Numbered from the stretch's first letter, positions 46,023 to 55,074 are shown. The stretch is DNA of 64,000 nt from Sphaerochaeta sp. (GCA_022482495.1 JAKVPA010000001.1:124001-188000), one strand, 5' to 3'. Notes: a model not told the origin generated them from the sequence alone. Program-made: numbers and translations.

Positions 46023-46926
46023 TTGCCGCAGGGAACGAGGAGTAGGAGCGTTCCTTTGGAAGTTTTTCGCATATGTGATTATGATTCTTTTCGCATTGCT
46101 CGCCATCGTACCGTTGATCTGGCTTATCATCAACTCCTTCAAGACCACGGTTGAATTCCGTTCGAACATGATCGGCCTGCCCCACACGTTCTATCCCCAA
46201 AATTATCCGGGCGCATGGAAAGTCGGGAATTTCGGAGTGCTGTTCTGGAACTCCGTCTTGTATACGACGGTGTCCGTCTCAGTGGCGGCGTTCCTTTCCC
46301 TCCTGACGGGATTCGCGTTCGCAAAACTGACGCGTCATTCCACGAAGACGATGTATTCCATCTTCTCCTTGGGAATTTTGCTGACTACGCAGACCTTGAT
46401 GGTCCCGTTGTTCCTGCAGGTCTCCCAACTCGACGCTTTGCTTGGAGGATTCTTCGGAAAACTCGGTTGGTGCAATCCGAACTCGTTTCATCTGTTCTAC
46501 AACACCAGATTCGGCGTCATTCTCGTTTACATCGGTTCGCTCCTGCCCCTCGGTGTGTATCTTTGCACCGATTATGTGCGAAGTGTCCCGAATTCCTTGG
46601 TGGAGGCGGCATTGATCGACGGCGCGGGATACTTCAGGATATTCCTGTCCGTCATCATACCGATGTGCACTCCCATTCTGACGACCATCGGGCTCCTCAA
46701 CATCCCGACGATCTGGAACGAGTTCGCGCTCATCAACATCATGGTTTCGAGCATGAAGTACCAGTCATTGCCCTTAGGCATCTATAAATTCTCGGGGACG
46801 CTCTCCTCGGACTACGGGAAAGAATTCGCGGCGCTGGTGGTCGGACTCATGCCGATGCTGATCTTCTACCTTGTTTTCAGGAAACAGATCACGACCAGTG
46901 TGGGCGGCGGAGCAATAAAAGGATGA
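46012..46926 (+). CDS. Sugar ABC transporter permease (MalG type)
   Basis: 304 aa, six membrane segments, with the EAA motif NSLVEAALIDGAGYFRIFLSVIIP near residue 200 (the contact to the ATPase). The second half of the heterodimeric CUT1 pore. It overlaps the first permease by 11 bases. Its stop lies two bases from the stop of the convergent XRE gene, with no terminator visible between them. Confidence 0.93.
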   Translation: MKTDCRRERGVGAFLWKFFAYVIMILFALLAIVPLIWLIINSFKTTVEFRSNMIGLPHTFYPQNYPGAWKVGNFGVLFWNSVLYTTVSVSVAAFLSLLTGFAFAKLTRHSTKTMYSIFSLGILLTTQTLMVPLFLQVSQLDALLGGFFGKLGWCNPNSFHLFYNTRFGVILVYIGSLLPLGVYLCTDYVRSVPNSLVEAALIDGAGYFRIFLSVIIPMCTPILTTIGLLNIPTIWNEFALINIMVSSMKYQSLPLGIYKFSGTLSSDYGKEFAALVVGLMPMLIFYLVFRKQITTSVGGGAIKG

Positions 46927-46928
46927 AT

Positions 46929-47498
46929 TCAGGTACGGACGGCGTACCGCACCACCATGTGGACGATCGCCGTCTGTCCTGAGGCATTCTCTATGGTATG
47001 ATTGACGTCGCATCGGTACATGATGAAATCCCCCTTCTTCAGTTCTGCAGAATCCCTGTCGGTATATACCTTCACCGTTCCTTTGATGATGGTAAGGAAT
47101 TCCGTAGTGCCTTCGTAATGGGGTTCGCTGGAAAGCTTGCTGTGGGGTTCGAACGTACAGTAATACATTTCCAGGTCCTCCACCATGCTCATCGGAGAGA
47201 GGATATGGATGGTGACTCCATTTTCCGTGGTCTCTATGGTATTGTTTTCGTTACCCGCAGGATTGACCGAAAACAGTTTCTGTTCTTCCGCAGACTCTTC
47301 CAGCACGTCATTCAGGCTGACGTTCAGTCCTCTGGCAATCTTCCATACCGTCGCGACCGTCGGATTCGCCTTTTCGCTCTCGATCTGGGACAGCATCCCT
47401 TTGGAAATCCCCGACCGTTCCGAAAGCGCGTTCAGCGTCAGTTTTTTCCGAGACCTGATTTTCAGAATATTCTGCCCTACTTTCGGCGGATTATCCAT
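46929..47498 (-). CDS. XRE-family regulator with C-terminal cupin domain
   Basis: 189 aa. The helix-turn-helix spans about residues 8-62 (RKKLTLNALSERSGISKGML, then SQIESEKANPTVATVWKIA), and a cupin lies at about 110-185 (FEPHSKLSSEPHYEGTTEFL, GDFIMYRCDVNHTIEN). Such regulators sense small metabolites through the cupin. It is divergent from tdh-kbl, with tandem repeats in the gap, so it probably controls threonine breakdown and itself. Start ATG 47498 follows AGGGGGACAAGC. Confidence 0.92.
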   Translation of the reverse strand: MDNPPKVGQNILKIRSRKKLTLNALSERSGISKGMLSQIESEKANPTVATVWKIARGLNVSLNDVLEESAEEQKLFSVNPAGNENNTIETTENGVTIHILSPMSMVEDLEMYYCTFEPHSKLSSEPHYEGTTEFLTIIKGTVKVYTDRDSAELKKGDFIMYRCDVNHTIENASGQTAIVHMVVRYAVRT

Positions 47499-47517
47499 TG
47501 CTTGTCCCCCTACAAAA

Positions 47518-47553
47518 TGTTTGACATATTAAACTTTGTTCAATATACTAAAC
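47518..47553. promoter_or_regulatory. tdh promoter with tandem operator-like repeats
   Basis: Plus strand: TTGACA (47521-47526), 17-base spacer, TATACT (47544-47549), close to consensus. Two 17-base direct repeats of the form TGTTyrAyATAyTAAAC (47518-47534 and 47537-47553, 13 of 17 identical) cover both boxes. Their starts are 19 bases apart and each has a GTT/AAC dyad. This is the expected site for the divergent XRE-cupin protein. Confidence 0.7.
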
Positions 47554-47599
47554 ATATATTGTAATGGAGTGAAATCCACCTGTCAATTGGAGTGTCACC

Positions 47600-48559
47600 A
47601 TGAAGAATATTTTGATCGTCGGAGCGCTCGGACAACTTGGGTCCGAGATCGCGTGGGAAGCAAGGAAACGATACGGGAACGACCATGTCGTGCTCACGGA
47701 CATCAGGGATGACGTGAACCGCGATCTCATCGCAAGCGGACCGTTCGAACGACTGGACAGCAGGGACGGAGAAGCGCTTGCGAAGATCGTCCGCAGCTAT
47801 CATATCGATACCATTTTTCACTTGGCGGCGCTTTTGTCCGCCAACGGGGAACAACATCCCCAAAAGGCATGGGACGTGAACATCAACGGACTGCTGGCGA
47901 CGCTCGAGGTGGCGAGAGAAGAAGGAACGGGTGTGTTCGTCCCTTCTTCCATCGGAGCTTTCGGACCCACCACGCCAAAGATGAATACGCCACAGGATAC
48001 CGTTCAGAGACCGGCTTCGATGTACGGCGTGACGAAAGTGACCGGCGAACTTCTGTGCGATTACTACCACGCGAAATACGGCGTGGACACCCGAGGAGTG
48101 CGTTTTCCCGGAATTATCAGCAACCTGACGCCTCCGGGAGGCGGAACTACCGATTACGCGGTGGAAATCTATTATGCTGCGGTTGACCGAGGGCGTTACG
48201 CCTGTTTTCTCAAAGGCGATACATATCTGGACATGATGTACAGTCCGGACGCGGTTCGAGCCGTCTTCCAGCTTATGGAGACTTCTCCACAACGGCTCAA
48301 GCACAGGAATGCGTTCAACATCACTTCGATGAGCCTGTGCCCGGAAGACATCGCAAGCAGCATCAGAAAAAGAATGCACGACTTTGTGATCGAATACGAT
48401 GTCGATCCTGTGCGCCAGGCCATCGCCGACAGCTGGCCGGATCGTCTTGACGATCATGCGGCGCGGGAAGAATGGGACTGGAAACCGGCATATGGTCTTG
48501 ATGCCATGACGGACGATATGCTTGAAACAATCGAGAGGAGGGAAAAACGACATGCTTGA
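47600..48559 (+). CDS. tdh: L-threonine 3-dehydrogenase, short-chain (SDR/epimerase-like) type
   Basis: 319 aa. It oxidises L-threonine with NAD to 2-amino-3-ketobutyrate. The Rossmann motif GALGQLGSEIAWEARKRYG is at the N-terminus. The catalytic Ser/Tyr/Lys are in FVPSSIGAFGPTTPK and MYGVTKVTGELLCDYY, and RFPGIISNLTPPGGGTTDYA is the substrate motif distinctive of this TDH group, as opposed to the zinc MDR type. Start ATG 47600 is preceded by GGAGTGTCACC. It overlaps kbl by eight bases, which fixes the pathway. Confidence 0.92.
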   Translation: MKNILIVGALGQLGSEIAWEARKRYGNDHVVLTDIRDDVNRDLIASGPFERLDSRDGEALAKIVRSYHIDTIFHLAALLSANGEQHPQKAWDVNINGLLATLEVAREEGTGVFVPSSIGAFGPTTPKMNTPQDTVQRPASMYGVTKVTGELLCDYYHAKYGVDTRGVRFPGIISNLTPPGGGTTDYAVEIYYAAVDRGRYACFLKGDTYLDMMYSPDAVRAVFQLMETSPQRLKHRNAFNITSMSLCPEDIASSIRKRMHDFVIEYDVDPVRQAIADSWPDRLDDHAAREEWDWKPAYGLDAMTDDMLETIERREKRHA

Positions 48560-49742
48560 CGAAAAAACGGCACGGGAAATCGACCAATTTCTGAAAACTC
48601 AGAAAGACGAAGGAACATTCAAAAACGAACGGGTCATTGAAAGCCCGCAGAAGGCTTCCATTCAGGTGGGAGGAAAACAGGTACTGAACTTTTGCTCGAA
48701 CAACTACCTCGGACTCTCCGATGACGAGCGCGTAATCCAAGCGGCGAAGGATGCGATGGACAGATGGGGGTTCGGCCTTTCTTCCGTTCGTTTCATTTGC
48801 GGTACGCAACGGATCCACAAGGAACTCGAGGACGCGCTTTCCTCCTTTCTTCATAAAGAAGATACGATCCTGTTTTCCAGTTGCTTTGATGCGAACGGCG
48901 CCCTGTTTCAGCCGTTGGTGGGACAGGACGACGCGATCATCAGCGACGAGCTGAACCATGCGTCCATCATCGACGGGACGCGACTGAGCAAGGCGGAGCG
49001 TTTGCGTTACAGGCATGCCGACATGGACGATCTGAAGCGCTGTCTTGAACAGGCGAAGGAAAAGCGAAGACGCATCATCTGTACGGACGGGGTATTTTCC
49101 ATGGACGGCGATGTGGCCAGATTGGATAAAATCTGCGATCTTGCCGATACCTATGACAGCATGGTGATGGTCGACGACTCCCATGCGACCGGATATCTCG
49201 GGGATACGGGAAGGGGATCAGGCGAATACTGGCATGTTGAGGACAGGATAGATTTGCTCACCACTACATTCGGCAAAGGACTCGGCGGCGCCAGCGGCGG
49301 GTGCATCAGCGGAAAAAAGCGACTGATCGACCTGTACCGTCAAAGTGCGCGTCCCTATCTTTTCTCCAACTCGCTCGCACCCGCCATCTGCGGCGCGACG
49401 CTTCAGGTACTGAAGATGCTTTCGGATGAAAATCCCTATGCGAAACGGACAAAGGAAAACGCGGCCTATTTCAGAAAGAAAATGCAGGAAGCCGGATTCG
49501 ACCTGATCAAGGGGGATACCGCCATCATCGCCGTGATGATCTACGACGAGGCGAAGGCCGTGGAGATCGCGAACGAACTTCTTGCGCAAGGAATCTACGT
49601 CATCGGATTCACCTATCCTGTCGTCCCCAAAGGCAAGGCAAGGATACGCGTACAATTATCCGCAGCGCATACGAAAGAGGACATCGACCGGGCGGTGAAC
49701 GCTTTTGTCAAGATAGGGAAAGCATCGGGCATTATCCGGTAA
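48552..49742 (+). CDS. kbl: Glycine C-acetyltransferase (2-amino-3-ketobutyrate CoA ligase)
   Basis: 396-aa PLP enzyme that cleaves 2-amino-3-ketobutyrate with CoA to glycine and acetyl-CoA. It has FCSNNYLGLSDDERV, GFGLSSVRFICGTQRIHKEL, VDDSHATGYLGDTGRGS and the PLP lysine in TTFGKGLGGASGG. Start ATG 48552 follows GGAGGG. With tdh it forms a two-step threonine-to-glycine route. A strong terminator follows the stop. Confidence 0.96.
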   Translation: MLDEKTAREIDQFLKTQKDEGTFKNERVIESPQKASIQVGGKQVLNFCSNNYLGLSDDERVIQAAKDAMDRWGFGLSSVRFICGTQRIHKELEDALSSFLHKEDTILFSSCFDANGALFQPLVGQDDAIISDELNHASIIDGTRLSKAERLRYRHADMDDLKRCLEQAKEKRRRIICTDGVFSMDGDVARLDKICDLADTYDSMVMVDDSHATGYLGDTGRGSGEYWHVEDRIDLLTTTFGKGLGGASGGCISGKKRLIDLYRQSARPYLFSNSLAPAICGATLQVLKMLSDENPYAKRTKENAAYFRKKMQEAGFDLIKGDTAIIAVMIYDEAKAVEIANELLAQGIYVIGFTYPVVPKGKARIRVQLSAAHTKEDIDRAVNAFVKIGKASGIIR

Positions 49743-49748
49743 GGAAGA

Positions 49749-49777
49749 AACGGCGGGGATTTCCCCGCCGTTTTGCA
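49749..49777 (+). terminator. Terminator after tdh-kbl
   Basis: AACGGCGGGG-ATT-TCCCCGCCGTT stem followed by TTG and CATTT; it starts six bases after the kbl stop. Confidence 0.88.
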
Positions 49778-49808
49778 TTTCCTCTATGAATTGGATATAC
49801 TTCCTTTC

Positions 49809-50129
49809 ATGCAATCGCAACCAACGAAAAAATACATTCTTTCCGATATGCCACAACGCGGGCTTGTCCGCGTGATCGATCTCCAAAACGACAAGACATT
49901 GCTCGTAGCGAGCGAAGACATCGAAAAGGACATCATCGACATCCGTTTCAAACTCGATCTGGAGATGTATCCCTGTGAGCAATTACAGAAGGCGTATACG
50001 GCTACCGGTCTGGAACTGTTCTCGATCGAACCCTATCTCATCGCAACATCAGCGGAAGATCTTGCGTCGCTTCTGAAAACCGAAACGGAAAGACTTTCCC
50101 GAAAAGGCGTCAGACTGTATCGTTCTTGA
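49809..50129 (+). CDS. Small hypothetical protein
   Basis: 106 aa from ATG 49809 ([18 protein letters not shown]); a longer frame starts upstream in the region after the terminator. No signal peptide or membrane segment. The pattern [20 protein letters not shown], then [19 protein letters not shown], reminds me of short GIY-YIG-related proteins, but the catalytic GIY and YIG residues are not evident, so I leave the function open. The 3' end overlaps the convergent udp gene by 20 bases. No clear Shine-Dalgarno (TTCCTTTC only). Confidence 0.6.
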   Translation: MQSQPTKKYILSDMPQRGLVRVIDLQNDKTLLVASEDIEKDIIDIRFKLDLEMYPCEQLQKAYTATGLELFSIEPYLIATSAEDLASLLKTETERLSRKGVRLYRS

Positions 50130-50886
50130 TCAGTTGCCGAATACCTTCGACCGCCAGTTTGATGGCGTCTTCCGTATCAAACAACTTAGGATTGTCCATG
50201 CCGAGTTTCTCTCGTTCCTGATTCCCCACGACGAAGAAGCATGCTCCGGCGCGTGCGCCGAGGTGTGCGGCACAGCACATCAACGCCGCTCCTTCCATCT
50301 CGCTGGCCAGCACGCCAAGCCGTTTCCACGCCTCCCATTTCTGCAGCAAGTCATAGGAGACCGGCATGATCTCTGGGTCATGCTGTCCGTAGAACGAATC
50401 CTTGGACTGCACCACCCCGGCATGCCATGTGTATCCCAGACGCTTCGCGGCCGCGACCAAGGCGGTCACCACCTGGAAATCACAAACCGCCGGATATTCG
50501 ATGGGAGCGTATTCCCTGCTGGTTCCTTCCGCCCGGACACAACCGGTCGCGATGACGCAGTCACCTCCCATCACCGGAAGGGCGATGCCACCACAGGTGC
50601 CCATCCGGATGAACGTATCCGCCCCGCAATTGTGCAGCTCCTCCACGGCGATGGCGGTGGAGGGCCCTCCGATCCCGGTGGAACAGACGGAAACGGGAAC
50701 CCCTTCCAGGCTTCCCGTATAGGTGACGAACTCACGGTTGTCCGCAACAAAATGGGCGTCATCCAAATGAGACGCGATCTTCTCCACCCGTTTGGGATCG
50801 CCGGGAAGGATCACATACCGCCCGACATCCCCTTTCTTGATGTGCAGATGGTACTGCACACCACTTCCCTGCATATAATCACTCAT
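50110..50886 (-). CDS. Uridine phosphorylase-like nucleoside phosphorylase
   Basis: 258 aa from ATG 50886 ([14 protein letters not shown]). A PNP/UDP family 1 enzyme that phosphorolyses uridine (or a related nucleoside). It has [14 protein letters not shown] (phosphate site), [43 protein letters not shown] and the ribose-binding [15 protein letters not shown]. It fits the salvage theme of psuGK and the nucleotidase. No Shine-Dalgarno: an extended -10 TGCTATGCT ends 6 bases before the ATG, so the mRNA may be leaderless. Confidence 0.9.
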   Translation of the reverse strand: MSDYMQGSGVQYHLHIKKGDVGRYVILPGDPKRVEKIASHLDDAHFVADNREFVTYTGSLEGVPVSVCSTGIGGPSTAIAVEELHNCGADTFIRMGTCGGIALPVMGGDCVIATGCVRAEGTSREYAPIEYPAVCDFQVVTALVAAAKRLGYTWHAGVVQSKDSFYGQHDPEIMPVSYDLLQKWEAWKRLGVLASEMEGAALMCCAAHLGARAGACFFVVGNQEREKLGMDNPKLFDTEDAIKLAVEGIRQLIKNDTV

Positions 50887-50892
50887 GCCTGT

Positions 50893-50941
50893 AGCATAGC
50901 ACAGTTTCCTCGTTCCCAAAACGGGAAAGTCGTGATAGACT
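50893..50941. promoter_or_regulatory. Divergent promoters of udp and eamA-type gene (both leaderless-like)
   Basis: Minus strand: extended -10 TGC-TATGCT with the hexamer at 50898-50893, six bases before the udp ATG. Plus strand: TTCCCA (50913-50918), 17-base spacer, TGA-TAGACT with the hexamer at 50936-50941, seven bases before the ATG at 50949. Confidence 0.45.
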
Positions 50942-50948
50942 GCCCGCC

Positions 50949-51798
50949 ATGAAGCAATCCCATGGAATCCTGTTGCTCGTCACCTGCGCGGTGATCTGGG
51001 GCTTGGCGTTTGTCGCCCAAAGCGTCTCCTCCGGCCAGATCAGGCCGTGGACGTTCAATACCATCCGTTTCGCCATAGGGGTTTCTGGTATTGCTGCCCA
51101 TCTCACGCCACCATTTGAAGCAAAAGCGCACCTGGGTGGGAGGAGTACTCTGTGGCACCGTCCTGTGCTTCGCCAGTCTGCTGCAACAGATCGGCATCAC
51201 AACGACGATCACCGGAAAAGCAGGGTTCATCACCAGCCTGTACATCGTCATCGTCCCATTCCTCTCCGTTCTGACCGGCAGGAAGGTGACCATCAGAAAC
51301 TGGGCGTGCGTAGGACTTGCACTGGTGGGGATGGCGCTGTTGACAGGATTTCGGCAAGGCGGCATTTCCCGGGGTGAATGGTTCATCCTCGCCTCGGCGT
51401 TCTGCTATGCACTGCACATCATGGTGATCGACCATTTCAAAGATGTGGATGGCATCGCGCTTTCCACCGTACAGTTCCTCACCGCTACCGTAATCGGCAT
51501 CCCATTGACCATTCTGGAGGCGCCGGCATGGGAAGCGATCAAATCCGTCGCAGTTCCCCTGGTATACGCCGGCGTGATGAGCTGTGGCGTCGCCTATACG
51601 CTGCAGATCCTGGGACAGAAATACGTGGAGCCGGCGAAAGCGGTGCTGCCGCTCTCCCTGGAATCGGTGTTCTCCGCGTTATTCGGGTTTTTGATCCTCA
51701 GACAGAAACTTACCCCTGCGGAACTTGCCGGATGCGCCGTGGTGTTCGCCGCCGTGCTGCTCAGCCAGAAAGAACCGGCGACTCAAAGAACCACGTAA
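50949..51798 (+). CDS. DMT-superfamily transporter (EamA domain), frame broken once
   Basis: About 282 aa if one G is removed from the GGGG run at 51078-51081 ([21 protein letters not shown]). Ten membrane segments in two EamA repeats: the first starts [20 protein letters not shown], the second [20 protein letters not shown], with the C-terminal [25 protein letters not shown] drug/metabolite exporter family; the substrate is unknown. There is no Shine-Dalgarno and the -10 lies seven bases before the ATG. The 3' end overlaps convergent mutS2 by 16 bases. Confidence 0.88.
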
Positions 51799-54125
51799 GT
51801 TTTTCCCATGCCGCCGTCTTCCGGCATGGCGAACCGGTAATCCTTCACGGCAGGGTGCTTTTTCAGATAGGCGGCAATGCCTTGGGAAAGGATGCCATCC
51901 CCGTAGCCGTGGATGACGGAAAACTGCGTCACCCCATGCACCAGACACCGCTCGATCTCCTGGTCCAGCTTCTGGAGCGTTTCTTCCAACGTCAGACCGC
52001 GCACATCCATTTCCAATTCAGGAGCCGGCGTCTGTCCGGTATACACCACCTGGACGGTCGGCGCGTTGGTCTGTTTTGTTTTGACCAGATCCTTCCGTTT
52101 CAGTTCCAGCTTCATCGTCCCGATGGCTACCTGGTAGCGGCCCTTCCCCATCACACGGACGACCACCCCTTCCCGATGGTTTCGTCCACAGAGGACGGCG
52201 TCCCCTACGGCAAGCGGTTCGGCCTGGGAGACGATGGCGTCTTCCTCATGCTCCAACTGCTGGTCCGTCTCCTGTTTTTTCTGTTGCAGGGAAGAGACGT
52301 ACTGTTTGACGGCGACGGTCTGCTCCCTGCTCACCCCTTCTTTCTTCAAACGGGCGACCAGCTGTTCCAGCTCACTGTTCTTCTCCCGCATGAACTTGGC
52401 GAGATCGGTGGACTGCTCGTCCTTCAGCCGGAGGGAGAGACGCCGCACCTGCTCTTCCCGTGCATGGAGTGTTTCCTGCTGTTCCTTCAGTTCCTGTTCC
52501 TTTTGCTGCATCTCTGCCTCTCGGGAGAGCAGTTCCTGCCGTTTCTGTTCCAGGCCTTTGATGATCTCCCCGATCTGTACGGCGGAGGATCCCAGATACT
52601 GCTGTGCCCGCTGGACGACCTGGGGCGGAACTTCCATGGCGCGCGCCGTATCCAACGCATGGCTGTCCCCCGGCACCCCTTGGACGACGCGGAACGTCGG
52701 CTTGTGGCTTTGGCCGTCAAACTCCATCGAGGCGTTCAGCACATCGGCGCGGGCGTAGGCGAATTCCTTCAGCACCCCGTGATGGCTGGTCACCAGCGTC
52801 AACGCCGCGTGACGGAGGCACTCCTCCAGGATGGAGCGGGCCAACGCAGAACCTTCCACCGGGTCGGTACCGCTTCCCAGCTCATCCAGCACCACCAGGG
52901 AACGCTCCGTCATGTGGCGGAGAATAAAGGCGATGCGGCGCATGTGGGAACTGAATGTGGACAGTCCCTGTTCAATGGATTGTTCGTCACCAATCTCCGT
53001 GTATACGTCGTCAAACAATGGCATCCGGGATCCTTCGGAAGCGGGAATGTAGCCACAAAGCTGGTTGAGCATGCACAGGAGCCCCACCGTCTTGATGGTC
53101 ACCGTCTTTCCTCCGGCGTTGGGGCCGGAGAACACCACCGCCTTGACCTGTCCATCCAACTGGATGGTGATGGGAACCGCCTTGGCCCCCAGGAGCGGAT
53201 GCCAGGCGCGTTCCAGATGGAGCGGGCCGTCGGAGAGATCCGTCCGGGTCATCGGCTCAAGGTGGCTGTAGCGAGCCAGGGCATAAAACTGGTCGGCGAA
53301 CGCGACCTGCCCGGAAAGGCGGGTCAGCTCATCCTTCAGATCCCGGGCGCGATCGGAGAATTCCTTCAGGATCCTGGCTGTTTCCACCAGAATCTCGTTC
53401 TGGGCCATCGTCACCTGGTTGTTCAGCTCCACCAGACGGAACGGCTCGACGAACATCGTGCTTCCCGTCTGGGACGTCCCGGTGACGAACCCATCCCCCG
53501 TCTGGGAACGGTCGGAACGCATCGGGATGACCAGCCGGCCATCACGGAACGCCCCTTGGTCACTCTGCACCTTTTCCTTGTGGGCGTTGATGTACTCCCG
53601 GGCGAAACGGAGCCGACCCTGCCGGGCATCCTCGACCTGCCTGATCAAGCGGGCGATCGCAGGATGGCTGGGCTTGACCGTCCCGTCCGGCTGAAGGGCC
53701 GATGCGATGTCATCCCCCAATGCGGCGAGCGTGGGATCGAGACGCGCGGGGAACAAGGGGAGAAGCGCCTCCTGGAAAAGATTGTCCGAAAGCGTCGCGT
53801 GACAGAAACGGATGAAGGATGCCGCGCTCTGCAGATAGGAAGAAAGCGCGTACAGCGTCTGTCCGTCGGCATGATAGCGGAGATCCCCGTTCTGGCGGAA
53901 AAACTCGGTGAGATCAGGAAAACGGGTCGGATTTGGCACCATCCCGCTGGAAAGAAGCGTGAGGAATGATGCGATGATCTGCTGACGACCCTCCAGCGTC
54001 GCGCGGTCGGAGGTGAACGGCAAGCTTTCCAATGCGGCGCGCCCTTCGGCGGACAAACATTCCCTGCTGATCGCATCCAGCACGCGGTCGAATTCCAAAT
54101 CCTTTCTACTCTGACTCTCCATCAT
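51783..54125 (-). CDS. mutS2: MutS2 family ATPase/endonuclease
   Basis: 780 aa. An N-terminal MutS core (helical clamp, residues about 10-300), the ATPase with Walker A FSGPNAGGKTVTIKTVG near 330 and LDELGSGTDPVEGSALA near 405, a coiled-coil region (about 510-620, Glu/Gln-rich) and a C-terminal Smr nuclease domain (LEMDVRGLTLEETLQKLD, VIHGYGDGILSQGI). The linked roles are ribosome rescue of collided ribosomes or suppression of recombination; mismatch-repair domain I is absent. The start overlaps rsgA by 20 bases. Confidence 0.95.
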   Translation of the reverse strand: MMESQSRKDLEFDRVLDAISRECLSAEGRAALESLPFTSDRATLEGRQQIIASFLTLLSSGMVPNPTRFPDLTEFFRQNGDLRYHADGQTLYALSSYLQSAASFIRFCHATLSDNLFQEALLPLFPARLDPTLAALGDDIASALQPDGTVKPSHPAIARLIRQVEDARQGRLRFAREYINAHKEKVQSDQGAFRDGRLVIPMRSDRSQTGDGFVTGTSQTGSTMFVEPFRLVELNNQVTMAQNEILVETARILKEFSDRARDLKDELTRLSGQVAFADQFYALARYSHLEPMTRTDLSDGPLHLERAWHPLLGAKAVPITIQLDGQVKAVVFSGPNAGGKTVTIKTVGLLCMLNQLCGYIPASEGSRMPLFDDVYTEIGDEQSIEQGLSTFSSHMRRIAFILRHMTERSLVVLDELGSGTDPVEGSALARSILEECLRHAALTLVTSHHGVLKEFAYARADVLNASMEFDGQSHKPTFRVVQGVPGDSHALDTARAMEVPPQVVQRAQQYLGSSAVQIGEIIKGLEQKRQELLSREAEMQQKEQELKEQQETLHAREEQVRRLSLRLKDEQSTDLAKFMREKNSELEQLVARLKKEGVSREQTVAVKQYVSSLQQKKQETDQQLEHEEDAIVSQAEPLAVGDAVLCGRNHREGVVVRVMGKGRYQVAIGTMKLELKRKDLVKTKQTNAPTVQVVYTGQTPAPELEMDVRGLTLEETLQKLDQEIERCLVHGVTQFSVIHGYGDGILSQGIAAYLKKHPAVKDYRFAMPEDGGMGKTYVVL

Positions 54126-55068
54126 ACACCTTGTATTTCTCGCCCTTTTTGGGCATTTTTTTCTCCCGCTGCACCCACTGGGGCGTCATTTCCGACAGGG
54201 ATTGGAGCATTCTGAGATAACTCTCGTACCGGTCGGCCAGGATCGTCCCCTTTTGGACCATCTCCTTGATTCCGCACCCCGGCTCCTCCTGATGCAGGCA
54301 ACCGGCATAGGCGCACAGGTGGTCATTGGCGCGGAACTCCGGGAAACTCTGTTCGATCTGCCGGGGATCCCCGTGAGGGGGATACAGTTCACGCACCCCC
54401 GGCGTGTCGATGACGACAAAATCAGGACAGATGATCATCTGGGAGTAGTTGGTCGTGTGACATCCGCGGTTGAACTTCTCGCTGATCGCACCAACCCGCT
54501 GTCCGCTCCCGCACAACGTGTTGATCAACGTCGACTTCCCCACGCCGCTCTGCCCGATGAACGCCGTCGTCTTGCCGGAAAGCACCTTTTTGAGTTCCTC
54601 GATGTTTTCTCCCGTCTGGGAACTGACGGCAATGATCCGGTAGCCCAGCGTGTGGTACAGGGAAAACCGTTCGTTCTCCTCTTCGGTGAGCAGGATGTCG
54701 CTCTTGTTCATCACGATGACCGGCTCCACGTTATGGCAGCAGGCGATGGCACGGTCCAGGAACCGGGGCCGGAACGGTGGGCTCTCCACACTGGTGACGA
54801 TGGCCACCTGGTCCAGGTTGGCCGCCACACACTGGTTGCACAACCCCTTGACGTTCCACCGGGAGAACCAGTTCTTCCGATCCAGCCGCTGGACGATCAT
54901 CAGATCGGCGCTGAAACGGACCATATCCCCCACGGCGATGGGATTGTACTCGTTGACCAGACCGGCAAGCTGCTTGCCTTTGATGCGGCAGAGCAAGGAT
55001 TGGCCTTCCCACAGAACGGTGTAGATATTGTTGATGCCCCGTGTGACAAGGCCTTGCCGGTATTCCAT
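54106..55068 (-). CDS. rsgA: Ribosome biogenesis GTPase RsgA
   Basis: 320 aa. A circularly permuted GTPase that matures the 30S subunit. An OB fold (residues about 1-75) is followed by G4 VMNKSD, G1 FIGQSGVGKSTLIN near 180, G3 DTPGVREL and a zinc finger (HLCAYAGCLHQEEPGC). Start ATG 55068 (MEYRQGLVT) has no Shine-Dalgarno; a TTGTCA-N18-TACCAT promoter ends six bases before it, so a leaderless mRNA is likely. mutS2 follows with overlap. Confidence 0.94.
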   Translation of the reverse strand: MEYRQGLVTRGINNIYTVLWEGQSLLCRIKGKQLAGLVNEYNPIAVGDMVRFSADLMIVQRLDRKNWFSRWNVKGLCNQCVAANLDQVAIVTSVESPPFRPRFLDRAIACCHNVEPVIVMNKSDILLTEEENERFSLYHTLGYRIIAVSSQTGENIEELKKVLSGKTTAFIGQSGVGKSTLINTLCGSGQRVGAISEKFNRGCHTTNYSQMIICPDFVVIDTPGVRELYPPHGDPRQIEQSFPEFRANDHLCAYAGCLHQEEPGCGIKEMVQKGTILADRYESYLRMLQSLSEMTPQWVQREKKMPKKGEKYKVYDGESE

Positions 55069-55074
55069 GCGAGC

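Noticed and set aside
43472-46926. Missing ATPase taken as a broken sugar transporter
   Set aside because: CUT1 operons often lack their own ATPase and share an MsmX-type one.
51378-53969. 863-codon plus-strand open frame opposite mutS2
   Set aside because: Antisense shadow of mutS2; the real gene shows all MutS2 motifs.
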